From NCBI GenBank assembly GCA_045126815.1, contig JBGVPD010000095.1:1-19428 (forward strand): a stretch of 19,428 bases of DNA, given 5' to 3'. Positions 1-6,592 of the stretch are shown piece after piece. How positions within the stretch are numbered: position 1 is the stretch's first letter; every line of letters begins with the position of its first letter. The notes below the pieces were generated by a model, which saw nothing but the letters and a program-made list of their open reading frames with translations, had not been told where the DNA came from and made no database searches. The DNA comes from RGIG1995 sp045126815 (GTDB lineage: Bacteria > Bacillota > Clostridia > Oscillospirales > CAG-272). Made by a program: the position numbers and the translations under genes.

Positions 1-684
1 AAAAACATAATCGTTTGCGCGGGAATCAAGTCAAAGAACGCAAGAAGAGCAGAGCCGAAAGAAAAGCTTTCTTTTGGTCTTATGATGAAACACGCTTTAA
101 TTCCTACGGTTATTTACTGTATGATGAACGGTTTCATAAGAAACGCTGTGTCATTCTGGATACCCATGTACATAAAGCAGACGTATCACGTTAGTGATGC
201 TTTCGCATCGGCAATTACGATAATATTGCCTATATTTAACTTTGTCGGAACGTTCCTCGGTGTAATAATGCTTAAAGCGCGTATATTCAGAGGAAGTGAA
301 CATATATTAAGTGCGCTTCTTTTCAGCGTGGCAACGTTAACGTTTGCGATCATCGTATTCTTAAACGGTACAAGTCTCGTTATGGCGATAATCTGTCTTG
401 TATTGGCATCGGCATCTATGAACTCTGTATGTAACTTGATCTACGCCGTATACGTATTCAGATATAAAGACACGGGCAGAATTTCAACGTTTACAGGTTC
501 ACTTGACTGTTCAGCTTATATTGCATCGGGTGTTGGAACAAAATGCATAGGACTTCTTGTTGAAGGTATCGGCTGGAACAGCACTGTTCTCGTCTGGTGT
601 GCGGTAGCATTGGTTGGATGCGCATCATGTGTAGCGTCAAGCATAATTTGCCGCAAAAACGGCGTTGAAGCAAACAACGGTTAA
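1..684 (+). CDS. Major facilitator superfamily transporter, C-terminal half (5' truncated)
   Basis: The frame is open from base 1 to the TAA at 682-684, so this is the 3' end of a longer gene. The first internal ATG (82) should not be read as the true start. The first ~25 residues are hydrophilic and basic (KSKNARRAEPKEK), as in the central cytoplasmic loop of a 12-helix MFS protein. About six hydrophobic segments follow, matching the C-terminal six-helix bundle. The sequence NAVSFWIPMYIKQTY after the first helix recalls the organophosphate/sugar-phosphate antiporter branch (GlpT/UhpC-like), but substrate cannot be assigned from half a protein. It probably acts as a secondary transporter in the cytoplasmic membrane. 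The next gene converges on it, so this is the last gene of its transcript. MFS membership is likely; the subfamily is a guess. Confidence 0.8.
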   Translation, partial: KNIIVCAGIKSKNARRAEPKEKLSFGLMMKHALIPTVIYCMMNGFIRNAVSFWIPMYIKQTYHVSDAFASAITIILPIFNFVGTFLGVIMLKARIFRGSEHILSALLFSVATLTFAIIVFLNGTSLVMAIICLVLASASMNSVCNLIYAVYVFRYKDTGRISTFTGSLDCSAYIASGVGTKCIGLLVEGIGWNSTVLVWCAVALVGCASCVASSIICRKNGVEANNG

Positions 685-701
685 AATAATAAAGACATAA
701 T

Positions 702-739
702 AAAAGAGGTTTCTCGTTTGAATAGAGAAACCTCTTTTT
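702..739. terminator. Bidirectional intrinsic terminator
   Basis: A perfect 14-bp stem (702-715 with 725-738) has a 9-base loop. The upper strand ends in a T-run and the lower strand also carries a T-run from the AAAA at the stem base. It lies between two convergent genes, so it can stop both the transporter transcript and the ABC operon. Confidence 0.9.
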
Positions 740-751
740 GTTGTTTTTGTG

Positions 752-1324
752 TTATATCTCAATTATCTCGCAGTTTAGATAATCAAGGTGTTCTTTGTTG
801 TGCGATACGATTATGCATTTTTTGTGTTTTGCGTAGTCGATAATCATATCCATAATTGCTTTTACTCTTTCTTCGTCAATGCCGTTAAAGGGCTCGTCGA
901 GAAGTAACAGGTCGCCGTTAAATGCAAATGCTCTGGCTATTGAGACTCTTTGTCTCATTCCACCCGACATTTTTTCGGGATATGTGTTAATGTCGTCTTC
1001 AAGTCCCATTTTTTTCAGCCATTCTTCAGCACTTTTCCGCGCCTCTTTTGTGTTACCGTTCGGTAAAGCAACGTTTTCTAATGCCGTTGAATTAGGGAGT
1101 AATCGGCTTTCTTGGAATACGTAGGATATATTTTTTATATCCCCTAAATCAACCTTTCCCGTATATTTTTTGTCAAGTCCGGATAATATGCGCAAAAGAG
1201 TTGTTTTTCCTTTTCCCGACGGTCCAAATAAAGCGGTTATACCTTTTTCTTCGGTTTCAAAAGAGAAGTTTTTAAATATCTCTTTTTTGCCTAATTTTTT
1301 TGTGAGGTTTGTTATTTTTATCAT
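752..1324 (-). CDS. ABC transporter ATP-binding protein, SsuB/TauB-type, short
   Basis: This is the ATPase of an importer for a small organic anion or pyrimidine-like solute. All nucleotide-binding motifs are present in 190 residues: Walker A GPSGKGKT (34-41), Q-loop Gln71, signature SGGMRQR (120-126), Walker B LLLLDEP (139-145) and H-loop His175. Family members usually have 240-260 residues. This one ends soon after the H-loop, with no C-terminal extension, but the catalytic core is intact. Its ATG overlaps the stop codon of the permease gene (ATGA), which indicates translational coupling. It is the last gene of the Crp-SBP-permease-ATPase operon and would dock on the permease's EAA loop on the cytoplasmic side. 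The substrate is unknown. Confidence 0.92.
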   Translation of the reverse strand: MIKITNLTKKLGKKEIFKNFSFETEEKGITALFGPSGKGKTTLLRILSGLDKKYTGKVDLGDIKNISYVFQESRLLPNSTALENVALPNGNTKEARKSAEEWLKKMGLEDDINTYPEKMSGGMRQRVSIARAFAFNGDLLLLDEPFNGIDEERVKAIMDMIIDYAKHKKCIIVSHNKEHLDYLNCEIIEI

Positions 1325-2100
1325 TTCAAAACCTCCCTTTTGTGTCTGTTGGCTAACTTATCAACGCTAAACATTAATACTTTTTCGATTATTATGCTTA
1401 TAACGATTATTGTTAACGTCCATGTAAAAATGTCAACCGTTTCAAGATAGGTCTTCGCTTTATATAGTTCGCTTCCTATAGTGCCTTTCAAATTGCATAT
1501 AACTTCGGCAGCTACCCCTGCTTTCCAGGCTAAACCGAGAGAGGTCTTAAAAGCGGCTAGAAAATAAGGGGAAATAGATGGCAAATACAGCTTCGTGATT
1601 TTGTGAAGAGGAGAAAATTTATAGATTTTCGTCATTTCGATAAGCTCTTTAGGTGTGTTTTTTAATCCTTCGGAGACATTTGTGTGAACTATCGGGAAAA
1701 CCATAAGAGATGAGATGAACGAGGGAATAAGAGGTGTGTCTATCCAAAAGTATGCAAGTAGTATAAAAGAGGCTACGGGTGTAGCTTTTATAACCGATAA
1801 AACGGGGGATACTATTTCATCTAAAAGACGTAACTTTGCAGTTATCATACCCGTTATAACACCAAGCAAAACTGCTTTTAAAAAGCCCGACAAAATGTTA
1901 TAAACAGATGAGAAGATCGTATCATAAAACTGTTTTTCTGAGCTTAAGTAAACAAGCCTTTTTAATACGTCGGACGGTTTTGATACAAGAATATCAAGAT
2001 TGATTTTAGTGGCGATAATATGCCACACTATAACCCAAAATGCAAGGACAGCCAGAGTCCTTGCAAATTTGAGAATAGCTTTTTTAATAGTAGAATTCAT
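1321..2100 (-). CDS. ABC transporter permease, SsuC/TauC-type (BPD_transp_1)
   Basis: A 259-residue integral membrane protein with about six hydrophobic segments. It has a recognisable EAA-type cytoplasmic loop around EGLKNTPKELIEMTKIYKFS, which contacts the ATPase. I chose the ATG at 2100 (MNSTIKKAILKF): a GGAAAG-like ribosome binding site lies about 10 bases upstream, and the protein then begins with a basic stretch followed by the first helix. A longer in-frame start at 2154 would overlap the preceding gene by about 70 bases and add a hydrophilic tail with no family counterpart that I know. With the chosen start it overlaps the solute-binding protein gene by 17 bases, and its stop overlaps the ATPase start. 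The family handles nitrate, sulfonate, taurine or thiamine-precursor import; the actual ligand is not evident. Confidence 0.88.
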   Translation of the reverse strand: MNSTIKKAILKFARTLAVLAFWVIVWHIIATKINLDILVSKPSDVLKRLVYLSSEKQFYDTIFSSVYNILSGFLKAVLLGVITGMITAKLRLLDEIVSPVLSVIKATPVASFILLAYFWIDTPLIPSFISSLMVFPIVHTNVSEGLKNTPKELIEMTKIYKFSPLHKITKLYLPSISPYFLAAFKTSLGLAWKAGVAAEVICNLKGTIGSELYKAKTYLETVDIFTWTLTIIVISIIIEKVLMFSVDKLANRHKREVLK

Positions 2101-3091
2101 CGCCCGGTAACTTTCCGCCGATGGATTTTGTGTCAAAGCTGAACAAAACTTCAAGCATTTGTTTTACCGATTCTTTCATTTCGTTTCCGGTAATGAGACA
2201 GATGTTGCAGTTGGGTATTGCTTTTTTTGCAATAGCGGCTTTGGGTACGATTCCTGCGGATTCGATAAGGTTTGCAGCAAGATCAACAGTGTTGTTAACG
2301 TAATCAACGGAATATTTGTATTCGTCTAAAAATCCTTTAAGAGCTTCGGGATATTTTTCTGCGAATTCATTATTAACGATTATACAACCTTGTACAAGAT
2401 CATATTCGGATATTTTATCCCATTCTTCAGTAAGATTAAGGGCAATTCTCGTTTTGTCGTTGCCCATAGTAGCCACAGTTACCTGAGGTTCGGGGAGCAT
2501 ACCGATTTCAACCTCTCCCGCTTTTAGCTTTGTGGCAAGTTCCGCGTGGTCTGTCAAGAATATAATATTAACGTCTTTGTCGGGGTCAATGTTGTTTTTT
2601 TGCAAGATGTAACGTAAAACAAATTCGGGGTTTGAACCTTGTCCCGTAGCGTGAATGGTCTTACCTTTAAGGTCGGATACTTGGTTTATCGTATCTCCGT
2701 TTTCAAGCATATAGAGTACGCCGAGTGTGTTTATTCCGGCAACTTTAAGTTTGCCTTCGGTCTTGTTGAATAAAGTTGATGCAAGATTTACGGGAACTGC
2801 GGCTATATCGTAGTTACCTTTGATGACTTCGGGGGAAACCTGTTGAGGATCCGATGAAACGGTAAACTCATAGTTGTATTTTGTTGTTTTATTTTTGTTG
2901 TCGTCGATAAGTTTTGCCATTCCCATACCGGTAGGACCTGCAAGAGTTATTACACGGATTTTTTCAGGTTTGTTTTCTTCGTTAACATTAGGGGTGTCGT
3001 TTTGGTCTTTTGACGAGCATGAGGTAAATGCAAATAATGAAAGTGTCATCAAAAGCGCCATAATGAGTGATAAGATCTTTGTGTTTTTCAT
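2084..3091 (-). CDS. ABC transporter substrate-binding lipoprotein, NMT1/THI5-SsuA-like
   Basis: A 335-residue extracytoplasmic binding protein. The N-terminus is a lipoprotein signal: basic MKNTK, a hydrophobic core, then FTSC with Cys25 as the predicted lipidated residue, followed by a polar linker rich in Asp, Asn and Glu. The mature part has features of the NMT1/SsuA-like two-lobed fold. These include GPTGMGMAKL near residue 52, the DIAAVPVNLAST segment, DLKGKTIHATGQGSNPE, and an AGEVEIGMLPEPQ segment typical of the hinge region. The ATG overlaps the stop of the regulator gene (ATGA). It supplies substrate to the permease and ATPase downstream. Clostridial relatives with this GPTGMGMA segment are common in my memory, but I know of none with a proven ligand. 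Confidence 0.9.
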   Translation of the reverse strand: MKNTKILSLIMALLMTLSLFAFTSCSSKDQNDTPNVNEENKPEKIRVITLAGPTGMGMAKLIDDNKNKTTKYNYEFTVSSDPQQVSPEVIKGNYDIAAVPVNLASTLFNKTEGKLKVAGINTLGVLYMLENGDTINQVSDLKGKTIHATGQGSNPEFVLRYILQKNNIDPDKDVNIIFLTDHAELATKLKAGEVEIGMLPEPQVTVATMGNDKTRIALNLTEEWDKISEYDLVQGCIIVNNEFAEKYPEALKGFLDEYKYSVDYVNNTVDLAANLIESAGIVPKAAIAKKAIPNCNICLITGNEMKESVKQMLEVLFSFDTKSIGGKLPGDEFYY

Positions 3092-3756
3092 AGTGTTTCT
3101 CCATATATTTTTTTAAATTCTTCCGGGGAAGTGATTTTTATAACGTTGTTGTTTCTGCATATAAATCCGTTTTCTTCAAGTGTATCAAGCGCACGGTAAA
3201 GTGATGCTCTTCCGATATCAAGGTGTTGCGAAAGTTTTGACAAACTCATTTCGATCTTTACCGTATTGTCGCTGTTAACAGGTAAAGAGAGAATGTATCC
3301 TGCAACTGTTTTTTCTGCGCTACCCGATGTAAAAAATGCGATTTTTTTGTTGAGAAAGCGTATCTTGTCCGACAAAAAGCAAATGTAGTTTTTTGTGAAT
3401 ACGATGTCGTTTTTTAACATTTCTTCAACGCAGTTTTGCGCAAGGACAGCGTATGTGCAGTTTTCTTTTGCTCTAATGACTGTCATTCCGCAGTTTTCGC
3501 CAAAGAGCGATGCCATGCCGAACAGTTTTCCCTCGCTTAACGTGTTAAGAATAACGGGTTTGGTTTTTGATACGCCGTATACCGATGCTTTACCCTTTAG
3601 AATAACGAACAGAGAGCTTTTTTCGGTGTCGAAGGCGTCGTTTTTTTTACACTCAAGAACGCTGCAGTTTTCTAATAAGTATTTGACCGTTTTCTCGTTT
3701 ACGTTTTTGAATAAAGGTACGCTTTTTATTATCTTTTCAACGTCCGTTTTGTTCAA
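3088..3756 (-). CDS. Crp/Fnr-family transcriptional regulator
   Basis: A 222-residue protein with an N-terminal cyclic-nucleotide-binding-type beta barrel (about residues 12-120), a long dimer helix (about 120-145) and a C-terminal winged helix-turn-helix (SLSKLSQHLDIGRASLYRAL, 171-190). The start is TTG at 3756, set by a strong AAAGGAGGT site 6-8 bases upstream; no ATG fits. The cAMP phosphate-binding motif of CRP (GE...RSA) is replaced by GENCGMTVIRA, so cAMP is unlikely to be the ligand. Seven cysteines are present (31, 36, 89, 100, 109, 126, 200), but not in an obvious FNR cluster arrangement. It heads the ABC operon with a 4-base overlap, so it probably controls that transporter and itself. 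Effector unknown. Confidence 0.9.
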   Translation of the reverse strand: MNKTDVEKIIKSVPLFKNVNEKTVKYLLENCSVLECKKNDAFDTEKSSLFVILKGKASVYGVSKTKPVILNTLSEGKLFGMASLFGENCGMTVIRAKENCTYAVLAQNCVEEMLKNDIVFTKNYICFLSDKIRFLNKKIAFFTSGSAEKTVAGYILSLPVNSDNTVKIEMSLSKLSQHLDIGRASLYRALDTLEENGFICRNNNVIKITSPEEFKKIYGETL

Positions 3757-3794
3757 TGGCGCACCTCCTTTGATTTTTAAAACTGTCTCAAATG

Positions 3795-3817
3795 ATACAA
3801 CTCTTCTTTGGTTGTAT
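3795..3817. promoter_or_regulatory. Inverted repeat at the regulator promoter, candidate operator
   Basis: ATACAAC (3795-3801) and GTTGTAT (3811-3817) form a perfect 7-bp dyad separated by 9 bases. It overlaps the downstream end of the -10 box and covers the expected transcription start of the Crp/Fnr operon. An autorepressor site here would block initiation. A stem at the 5' end of the mRNA is the alternative. Confidence 0.5.
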
Positions 3818-3844
3818 TATAAAACAAATTTTTAAAAATGTCAA
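3816..3844 (-). promoter_or_regulatory. Promoter of the Crp/Fnr-ABC operon
   Basis: Read on the minus strand: TTGACA (3844-3839), a 17-base spacer, then TATAAT (3821-3816). Both boxes match the sigma-A consensus perfectly. The leader to the TTG start is about 50 bases. Confidence 0.85.
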
Positions 3845-3883
3845 TAAATTTTGAGAACTAATCAAATTTTTTTATATAAAGTG

Positions 3884-3912
3884 TTGTAAAATGAAAAAAT
3901 GTGTTTTATAAT
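3884..3912 (+). promoter_or_regulatory. Promoter of typA
   Basis: TTGTAA (3884-3889), 17 bases, TATAAT (3907-3912). This gives a leader of about 45 bases to the typA ATG. It is divergent from the regulator promoter, and the two -35 boxes lie about 40 bases apart. Confidence 0.75.
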
Positions 3913-3962
3913 ATAGAATTGTTAGAAAATAAAGCAGATAAAGATTTAAGGTAGGGATATTA

Positions 3963-5792
3963 ATGAAAAGAGAAGACCTTCGTAATATTGCGATAATTGC
4001 CCACGTTGACCACGGAAAGACGACGCTTGTTGACGAGATGTTAAAACAGGGCGGTGTTTACCGTGAAAATCAGGCAACTGAAGAAAGAGTAATGGACAGT
4101 AACGCTATCGAAAAAGAGCGTGGTATTACTATTCTTGCGAAAAATACGGCTATACACTACAAAGACGTAAAAATAAACGTTATCGATACCCCCGGACACG
4201 CTGACTTTGGCGGCGAGGTTGAACGTATACTTAAAATGGTTAACGGCGTATTGTTGCTCGTTGACGCAGCAGAAGGCCCTATGCCTCAGACAAGATTCGT
4301 TTTGCAGAAGGCTTTGGAATTAAATCACAGAGTAATCGTTGTTGTAAACAAGATAGACAAACCCGATGCAAGACTTGAAGAAGTTGAAGAAGAAGTTCTT
4401 GAGCTTTTGCTTGAGCTTGATGCAACGGATGAACAGCTTGACAGCCCGATGATATTCTGTTCGGGAAAAGCTGGAACTGCATCCCTCTCTCCCTTTGAAC
4501 AGGGAAAAGACCTTGTTCCCTTATTTGAAACTATTCTTGAATATATGCCCGCCCCTGAAGGCGAACCCGAAGAAGATCTTCAGGTGCTCGTATCTTCTAT
4601 CGACTATAACGAATACGTCGGTAGAATAGGTATCGGACGTGTTGAACGCGGTACTATAAAGCAGAACCAAGACGTAATGATCTGTAACTATCATACCGAA
4701 GCGGCTCCAAAGAGAACGAAGATCGTATCTATGTACCAGTTTGACGGTCTTGGTAGAGTGCCCGTAACAGAGGCAAAATGCGGTGATATTATTTGTTTCT
4801 CCGGAGCTGAAAATATTACGATCGGTGATACTATTACTTCAATAGAGAAACCCGAACCTCTGCCTTTCGTTAAGATAAGCGAACCTACGCTTGAAATGAC
4901 GTTTTCTGTAAACGATAGTCCTATGGCAGGACGTGAGGGTAAATTCGTAACGTCCCGTCAGCTTAGAGACAGACTTTACAAAGAGCTTCTCCGTGACGTG
5001 TCTTTGCACGTTGAAGACGGCGATACGACCGATAGCTTTAAGGTAAGCGGACGCGGTGAAATGCATCTTTCTATCTTGATTGAAAATATGAGAAGAGAAG
5101 GATATGAGCTTTGCGCAAGTACTCCCCGTGTTCTTATGAAAGAAATTGACGGTGTGGTATGCGAACCTATGGAAAGAGTGTCCATTGACGTTCCCGAAAC
5201 TTGTATGGGTTCTGTTATGGAAAAACTCGGCGCAAGAAAAGGCGAACTTTTAGAAATGTCACCTTCGGGTAACAGAATGAAGATCGAATATCTTATTCCC
5301 GCACGTTGCTTGTTCGGTTACAGAAGTGAATTTATGACCGATACGAGAGGAGAGGGCATAATCAATACGCTGTTTGACGGATATCAGCCATTTAAGGGTG
5401 AGATAACTCTTCGTTATACAGGTTCTCTCGTTGCTCATGAAGCAGGTGAGGCAACTTCTTACGGTTTGTTTAACGCGCAGGACAGAGGCGTTATGTTCAT
5501 AGGCCCTGCTACAGAAGTTTATGAGGGTATGATCGTCGGAGAAAACCCCAAGATGGGCGATATAACGGTAAACGTTTGCAAGAAGAAGCATTTGACGGCG
5601 ATACGTTCTTCGGGCGCTGACGAAGCTTTGAGACTTGTAACTCCCAAGATAATGAGCCTTGAAGAAGCAATTGAATTTATAAGCGACGACGAGCTTATCG
5701 AAGTTACTCCCAAGAGCATCAGACTCCGCAAGAGAATACTTAATACAGAACTCAGACTCAAAGCCGAAGCGCAGAAGAGAAGAGGAATGTAA
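3963..5792 (+). CDS. typA: GTP-binding translation factor TypA/BipA
   Basis: A 609-residue translational GTPase of full family length. The G domain shows G1 AHVDHGKT (13-20), G2 RGIT (53-56), G3 DTPGH (75-79), G4 NKID (129-132) and G5-like SGKA (167-170). EF-G-like domain II (about 200-300), domain III and V parts and the TypA-specific C-terminal region follow. The C-terminus near TPKSIRLRKRIL and the basic end are characteristic. TypA binds the ribosome at the elongation factor site and supports ribosome assembly and growth under stress or cold. The ATG follows an AAGGTAGGG site by 7 bases. It has its own promoter and terminator and is monocistronic, so its position next to the ABC operon is probably incidental. 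Confidence 0.97.
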   Translation: MKREDLRNIAIIAHVDHGKTTLVDEMLKQGGVYRENQATEERVMDSNAIEKERGITILAKNTAIHYKDVKINVIDTPGHADFGGEVERILKMVNGVLLLVDAAEGPMPQTRFVLQKALELNHRVIVVVNKIDKPDARLEEVEEEVLELLLELDATDEQLDSPMIFCSGKAGTASLSPFEQGKDLVPLFETILEYMPAPEGEPEEDLQVLVSSIDYNEYVGRIGIGRVERGTIKQNQDVMICNYHTEAAPKRTKIVSMYQFDGLGRVPVTEAKCGDIICFSGAENITIGDTITSIEKPEPLPFVKISEPTLEMTFSVNDSPMAGREGKFVTSRQLRDRLYKELLRDVSLHVEDGDTTDSFKVSGRGEMHLSILIENMRREGYELCASTPRVLMKEIDGVVCEPMERVSIDVPETCMGSVMEKLGARKGELLEMSPSGNRMKIEYLIPARCLFGYRSEFMTDTRGEGIINTLFDGYQPFKGEITLRYTGSLVAHEAGEATSYGLFNAQDRGVMFIGPATEVYEGMIVGENPKMGDITVNVCKKKHLTAIRSSGADEALRLVTPKIMSLEEAIEFISDDELIEVTPKSIRLRKRILNTELRLKAEAQKRRGM

Positions 5793-5832
5793 ACTGTTTT
5801 AAGAAATTTTAAAATATAAAATTAAACGTAAC

Positions 5833-5862
5833 AAAAGGGACTTTAATAGAGTCCCTTTTTTG
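5833..5862 (+). terminator. Intrinsic terminator of typA
   Basis: AAAAGGGACT (5833-5842) pairs with AGTCCCTTTT (5850-5859) around a 7-base loop, and the T-run continues to 5861. It starts 41 bases after the typA stop. Confidence 0.9.
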
Positions 5863-5931
5863 TGTGATTTCACCTTTTCTATTCCCCAAAAATATTTGCA
5901 AAACTTTGTTTTTGGAAGTTTTGGTTGGAGT

Positions 5932-5964
5932 CAAGAGGGCGCTTTTTCAAAAGCGCGTCTCTTG
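5932..5964. repeat. Long imperfect hairpin 1 of the mosaic
   Basis: CAAGAG (5932-5937) pairs with CTCTTG (5959-5964), and CGCTTTT (5940-5946) with AAAAGCG (5949-5955). A small internal mismatch separates the two stems and the loop is TC. The total is about 13 pairs. Confidence 0.7.
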
Positions 5965-5971
5965 TGTGGGT

Positions 5972-5990
5972 TCGGGAGCAAAGCTCCTGA
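5972..5990. repeat. Short hairpin 2 of the mosaic
   Basis: TCGGGAGC (5972-5979) pairs with GCTCCTGA (5983-5990) around an AAA loop: 8 pairs with one G-T pair. Confidence 0.6.
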
Positions 5991-6007
5991 CATAATGTGC
6001 TCTTTTA

Positions 6008-6035
6008 AAAAACGCGTTAGCGTTTTTCTTTTTTC
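6008..6035 (+). terminator. Terminator-like hairpin 3 inside the mosaic
   Basis: AAAAACGC (6008-6015) pairs with GCGTTTTT (6020-6027) around GTTA, followed by a T-rich run. It has the form of an intrinsic terminator, but the typA terminator lies 150 bases upstream, so it may be only part of the repeat. Confidence 0.45.
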
Positions 6036-6151
6036 ACCAACAATATTGGGATAAAAGTTACTTTCCCTCCTAACTGGTAGGGGAGGGGCTTGTCCCCCAC
6101 CGTTTTAACAAACGGTTTTCACCAATATTATTGAAATAAAAATAACTTACC
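6031..6151. repeat. Imperfect direct repeat pair flanking G-rich hairpins
   Basis: The copies at 6031-6066 and 6116-6151 share TTTTCACCAA, then a diverged AATATTG-like segment, then ATAAAA and a TTAC/AACTTAC end. The offset is 85 bases. Between them sit the hairpin GGTAGGGG (6076-6083)/CCCCCACC (6094-6101) and the hairpin CCGTTT (6100-6105)/AAACGG (6110-6115). Confidence 0.55.
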
Positions 6152-6166
6152 TTACTTACTTTTTAT

Positions 6167-6196
6167 GTTACTTTCTTGCTGCGACAAGAAAGTAAC
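6167..6196. repeat. Perfect 12-bp hairpin of the mosaic
   Basis: GTTACTTTCTTG (6167-6178) pairs perfectly with CAAGAAAGTAAC (6185-6196) around CTGCGA. The loop-side GCGAC (6181-6185) can instead pair with GTCGC (6204-6208), so two mutually exclusive folds exist. The GTTACTTTC core also occurs at 6058-6066. Confidence 0.75.
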
Positions 6197-6210
6197 CAAA
6201 GAAGTCGCCA

Positions 6211-6244
6211 TAGGAGTGTGGGGTTGCGATTCCCCCCACTCCTA
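6211..6244. repeat. GC-rich 13-bp hairpin of the mosaic
   Basis: TAGGAGTGTGGGG (6211-6223) pairs with CCCCCCACTCCTA (6232-6244) with one mismatch and an 8-base loop. Confidence 0.7.
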
Positions 6245-6379
6245 GACCTCTCCCCCCTAAACGCCTTGTTTCACTGCATCTTACATAAACATAAGATTAT
6301 TTATCTGTTTAGGTCGGGTTATGCTTACACAAGAAGGGAAATATGATATCGGGGGAGTGTTTGGTTTATAATTTTTTTG

Positions 6380-6410
6380 AGGCGGAATTTATATCCGCCT
6401 TTTTGTTTTT
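6380..6410 (+). terminator. Orphan intrinsic terminator upstream of the hydrogenase operon
   Basis: AGGCGGA (6380-6386) pairs with TCCGCCT (6394-6400) around a 7-base loop, followed by TTTTGTTTTT. No convincing gene precedes it since the typA terminator. It could end a small RNA or a short transcript from 6261-6379, or insulate the hydrogenase promoter. The stretch 6261-6379 is otherwise featureless apart from a 16-codon frame (6321-6371) ending just before the stem, which lacks a clear ribosome binding site. Confidence 0.8.
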
Positions 6411-6501
6411 AGTTGATTTGCTTTTATGGAATAAAATGTATGTATTTATATTAATAAGTAAAAATTTTATGCAAAAGAGGTGTGTTAATGTCCTTTGTGT
6501 C

Positions 6502-6543
6502 TTGACATTCAGGTTAATGAATGGTATCATATACGATGTATAT
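6502..6543 (+). promoter_or_regulatory. Promoter of hydCBA with a dyad at the start site
   Basis: TTGACA (6502-6507), a 17-base spacer and TATCAT (6525-6530) form a near-consensus sigma-A promoter. ATATAC (6529-6534) and GTATAT (6538-6543) form a perfect 6-bp dyad around GAT, centred near the predicted start. The leader of about 55 bases ends with an AAAAGGAGGG ribosome binding site 5 bases before the hydC ATG. Confidence 0.8.
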
Positions 6544-6592
6544 ATTGTGAAAAATGCAAATTATATAAAATCTTTAGAAAAGGAGGGTCACT

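Larger units (their letters stand above)
5863..6260. repeat. Intergenic hairpin mosaic, repeat-like, non-coding
   Basis: About 400 bases with no credible gene but dense secondary structure: at least seven stem-loops in succession (5932-5964, 5972-5990, 6008-6027, 6076-6101, 6100-6115, 6167-6196, 6211-6244) and an imperfect direct repeat (6031-6066 and 6116-6151). An open frame runs through its first half (5860-6054), but its composition follows the hairpins and it has no ribosome binding site. Segments such as the GTTACTTTCTTG hairpin and the GGGGAGGGGCTTGTCCCCCACC stretch resemble intergenic repeats I recall from gut Clostridia. That family link is from memory and untested. Confidence 0.6.

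Noticed and set aside
2100..2154. Longer start for the ABC permease at 2154
   Set aside because: It would lie ~70 bases inside the binding protein gene, and the extra 18 residues are hydrophilic. ATG 2100 has a better ribosome binding site and the normal N-terminus.
5860..6054. Open frame of 64 codons after typA
   Set aside because: It has no ribosome binding site, starts inside the typA terminator and is made of hairpin arms. Its translation has the look of the spurious proteins predicted over intergenic repeats.
5863..6260. CRISPR array
   Set aside because: The repeats are few, unequal in length and not separated by uniform spacers, and no cas gene is present.
6544..6562. Rex operator in the hydCBA leader
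   Set aside because: Only one half (TTGTGAA) matches. The second half-site does not form the expected inverted repeat, so it is not annotated as a feature.
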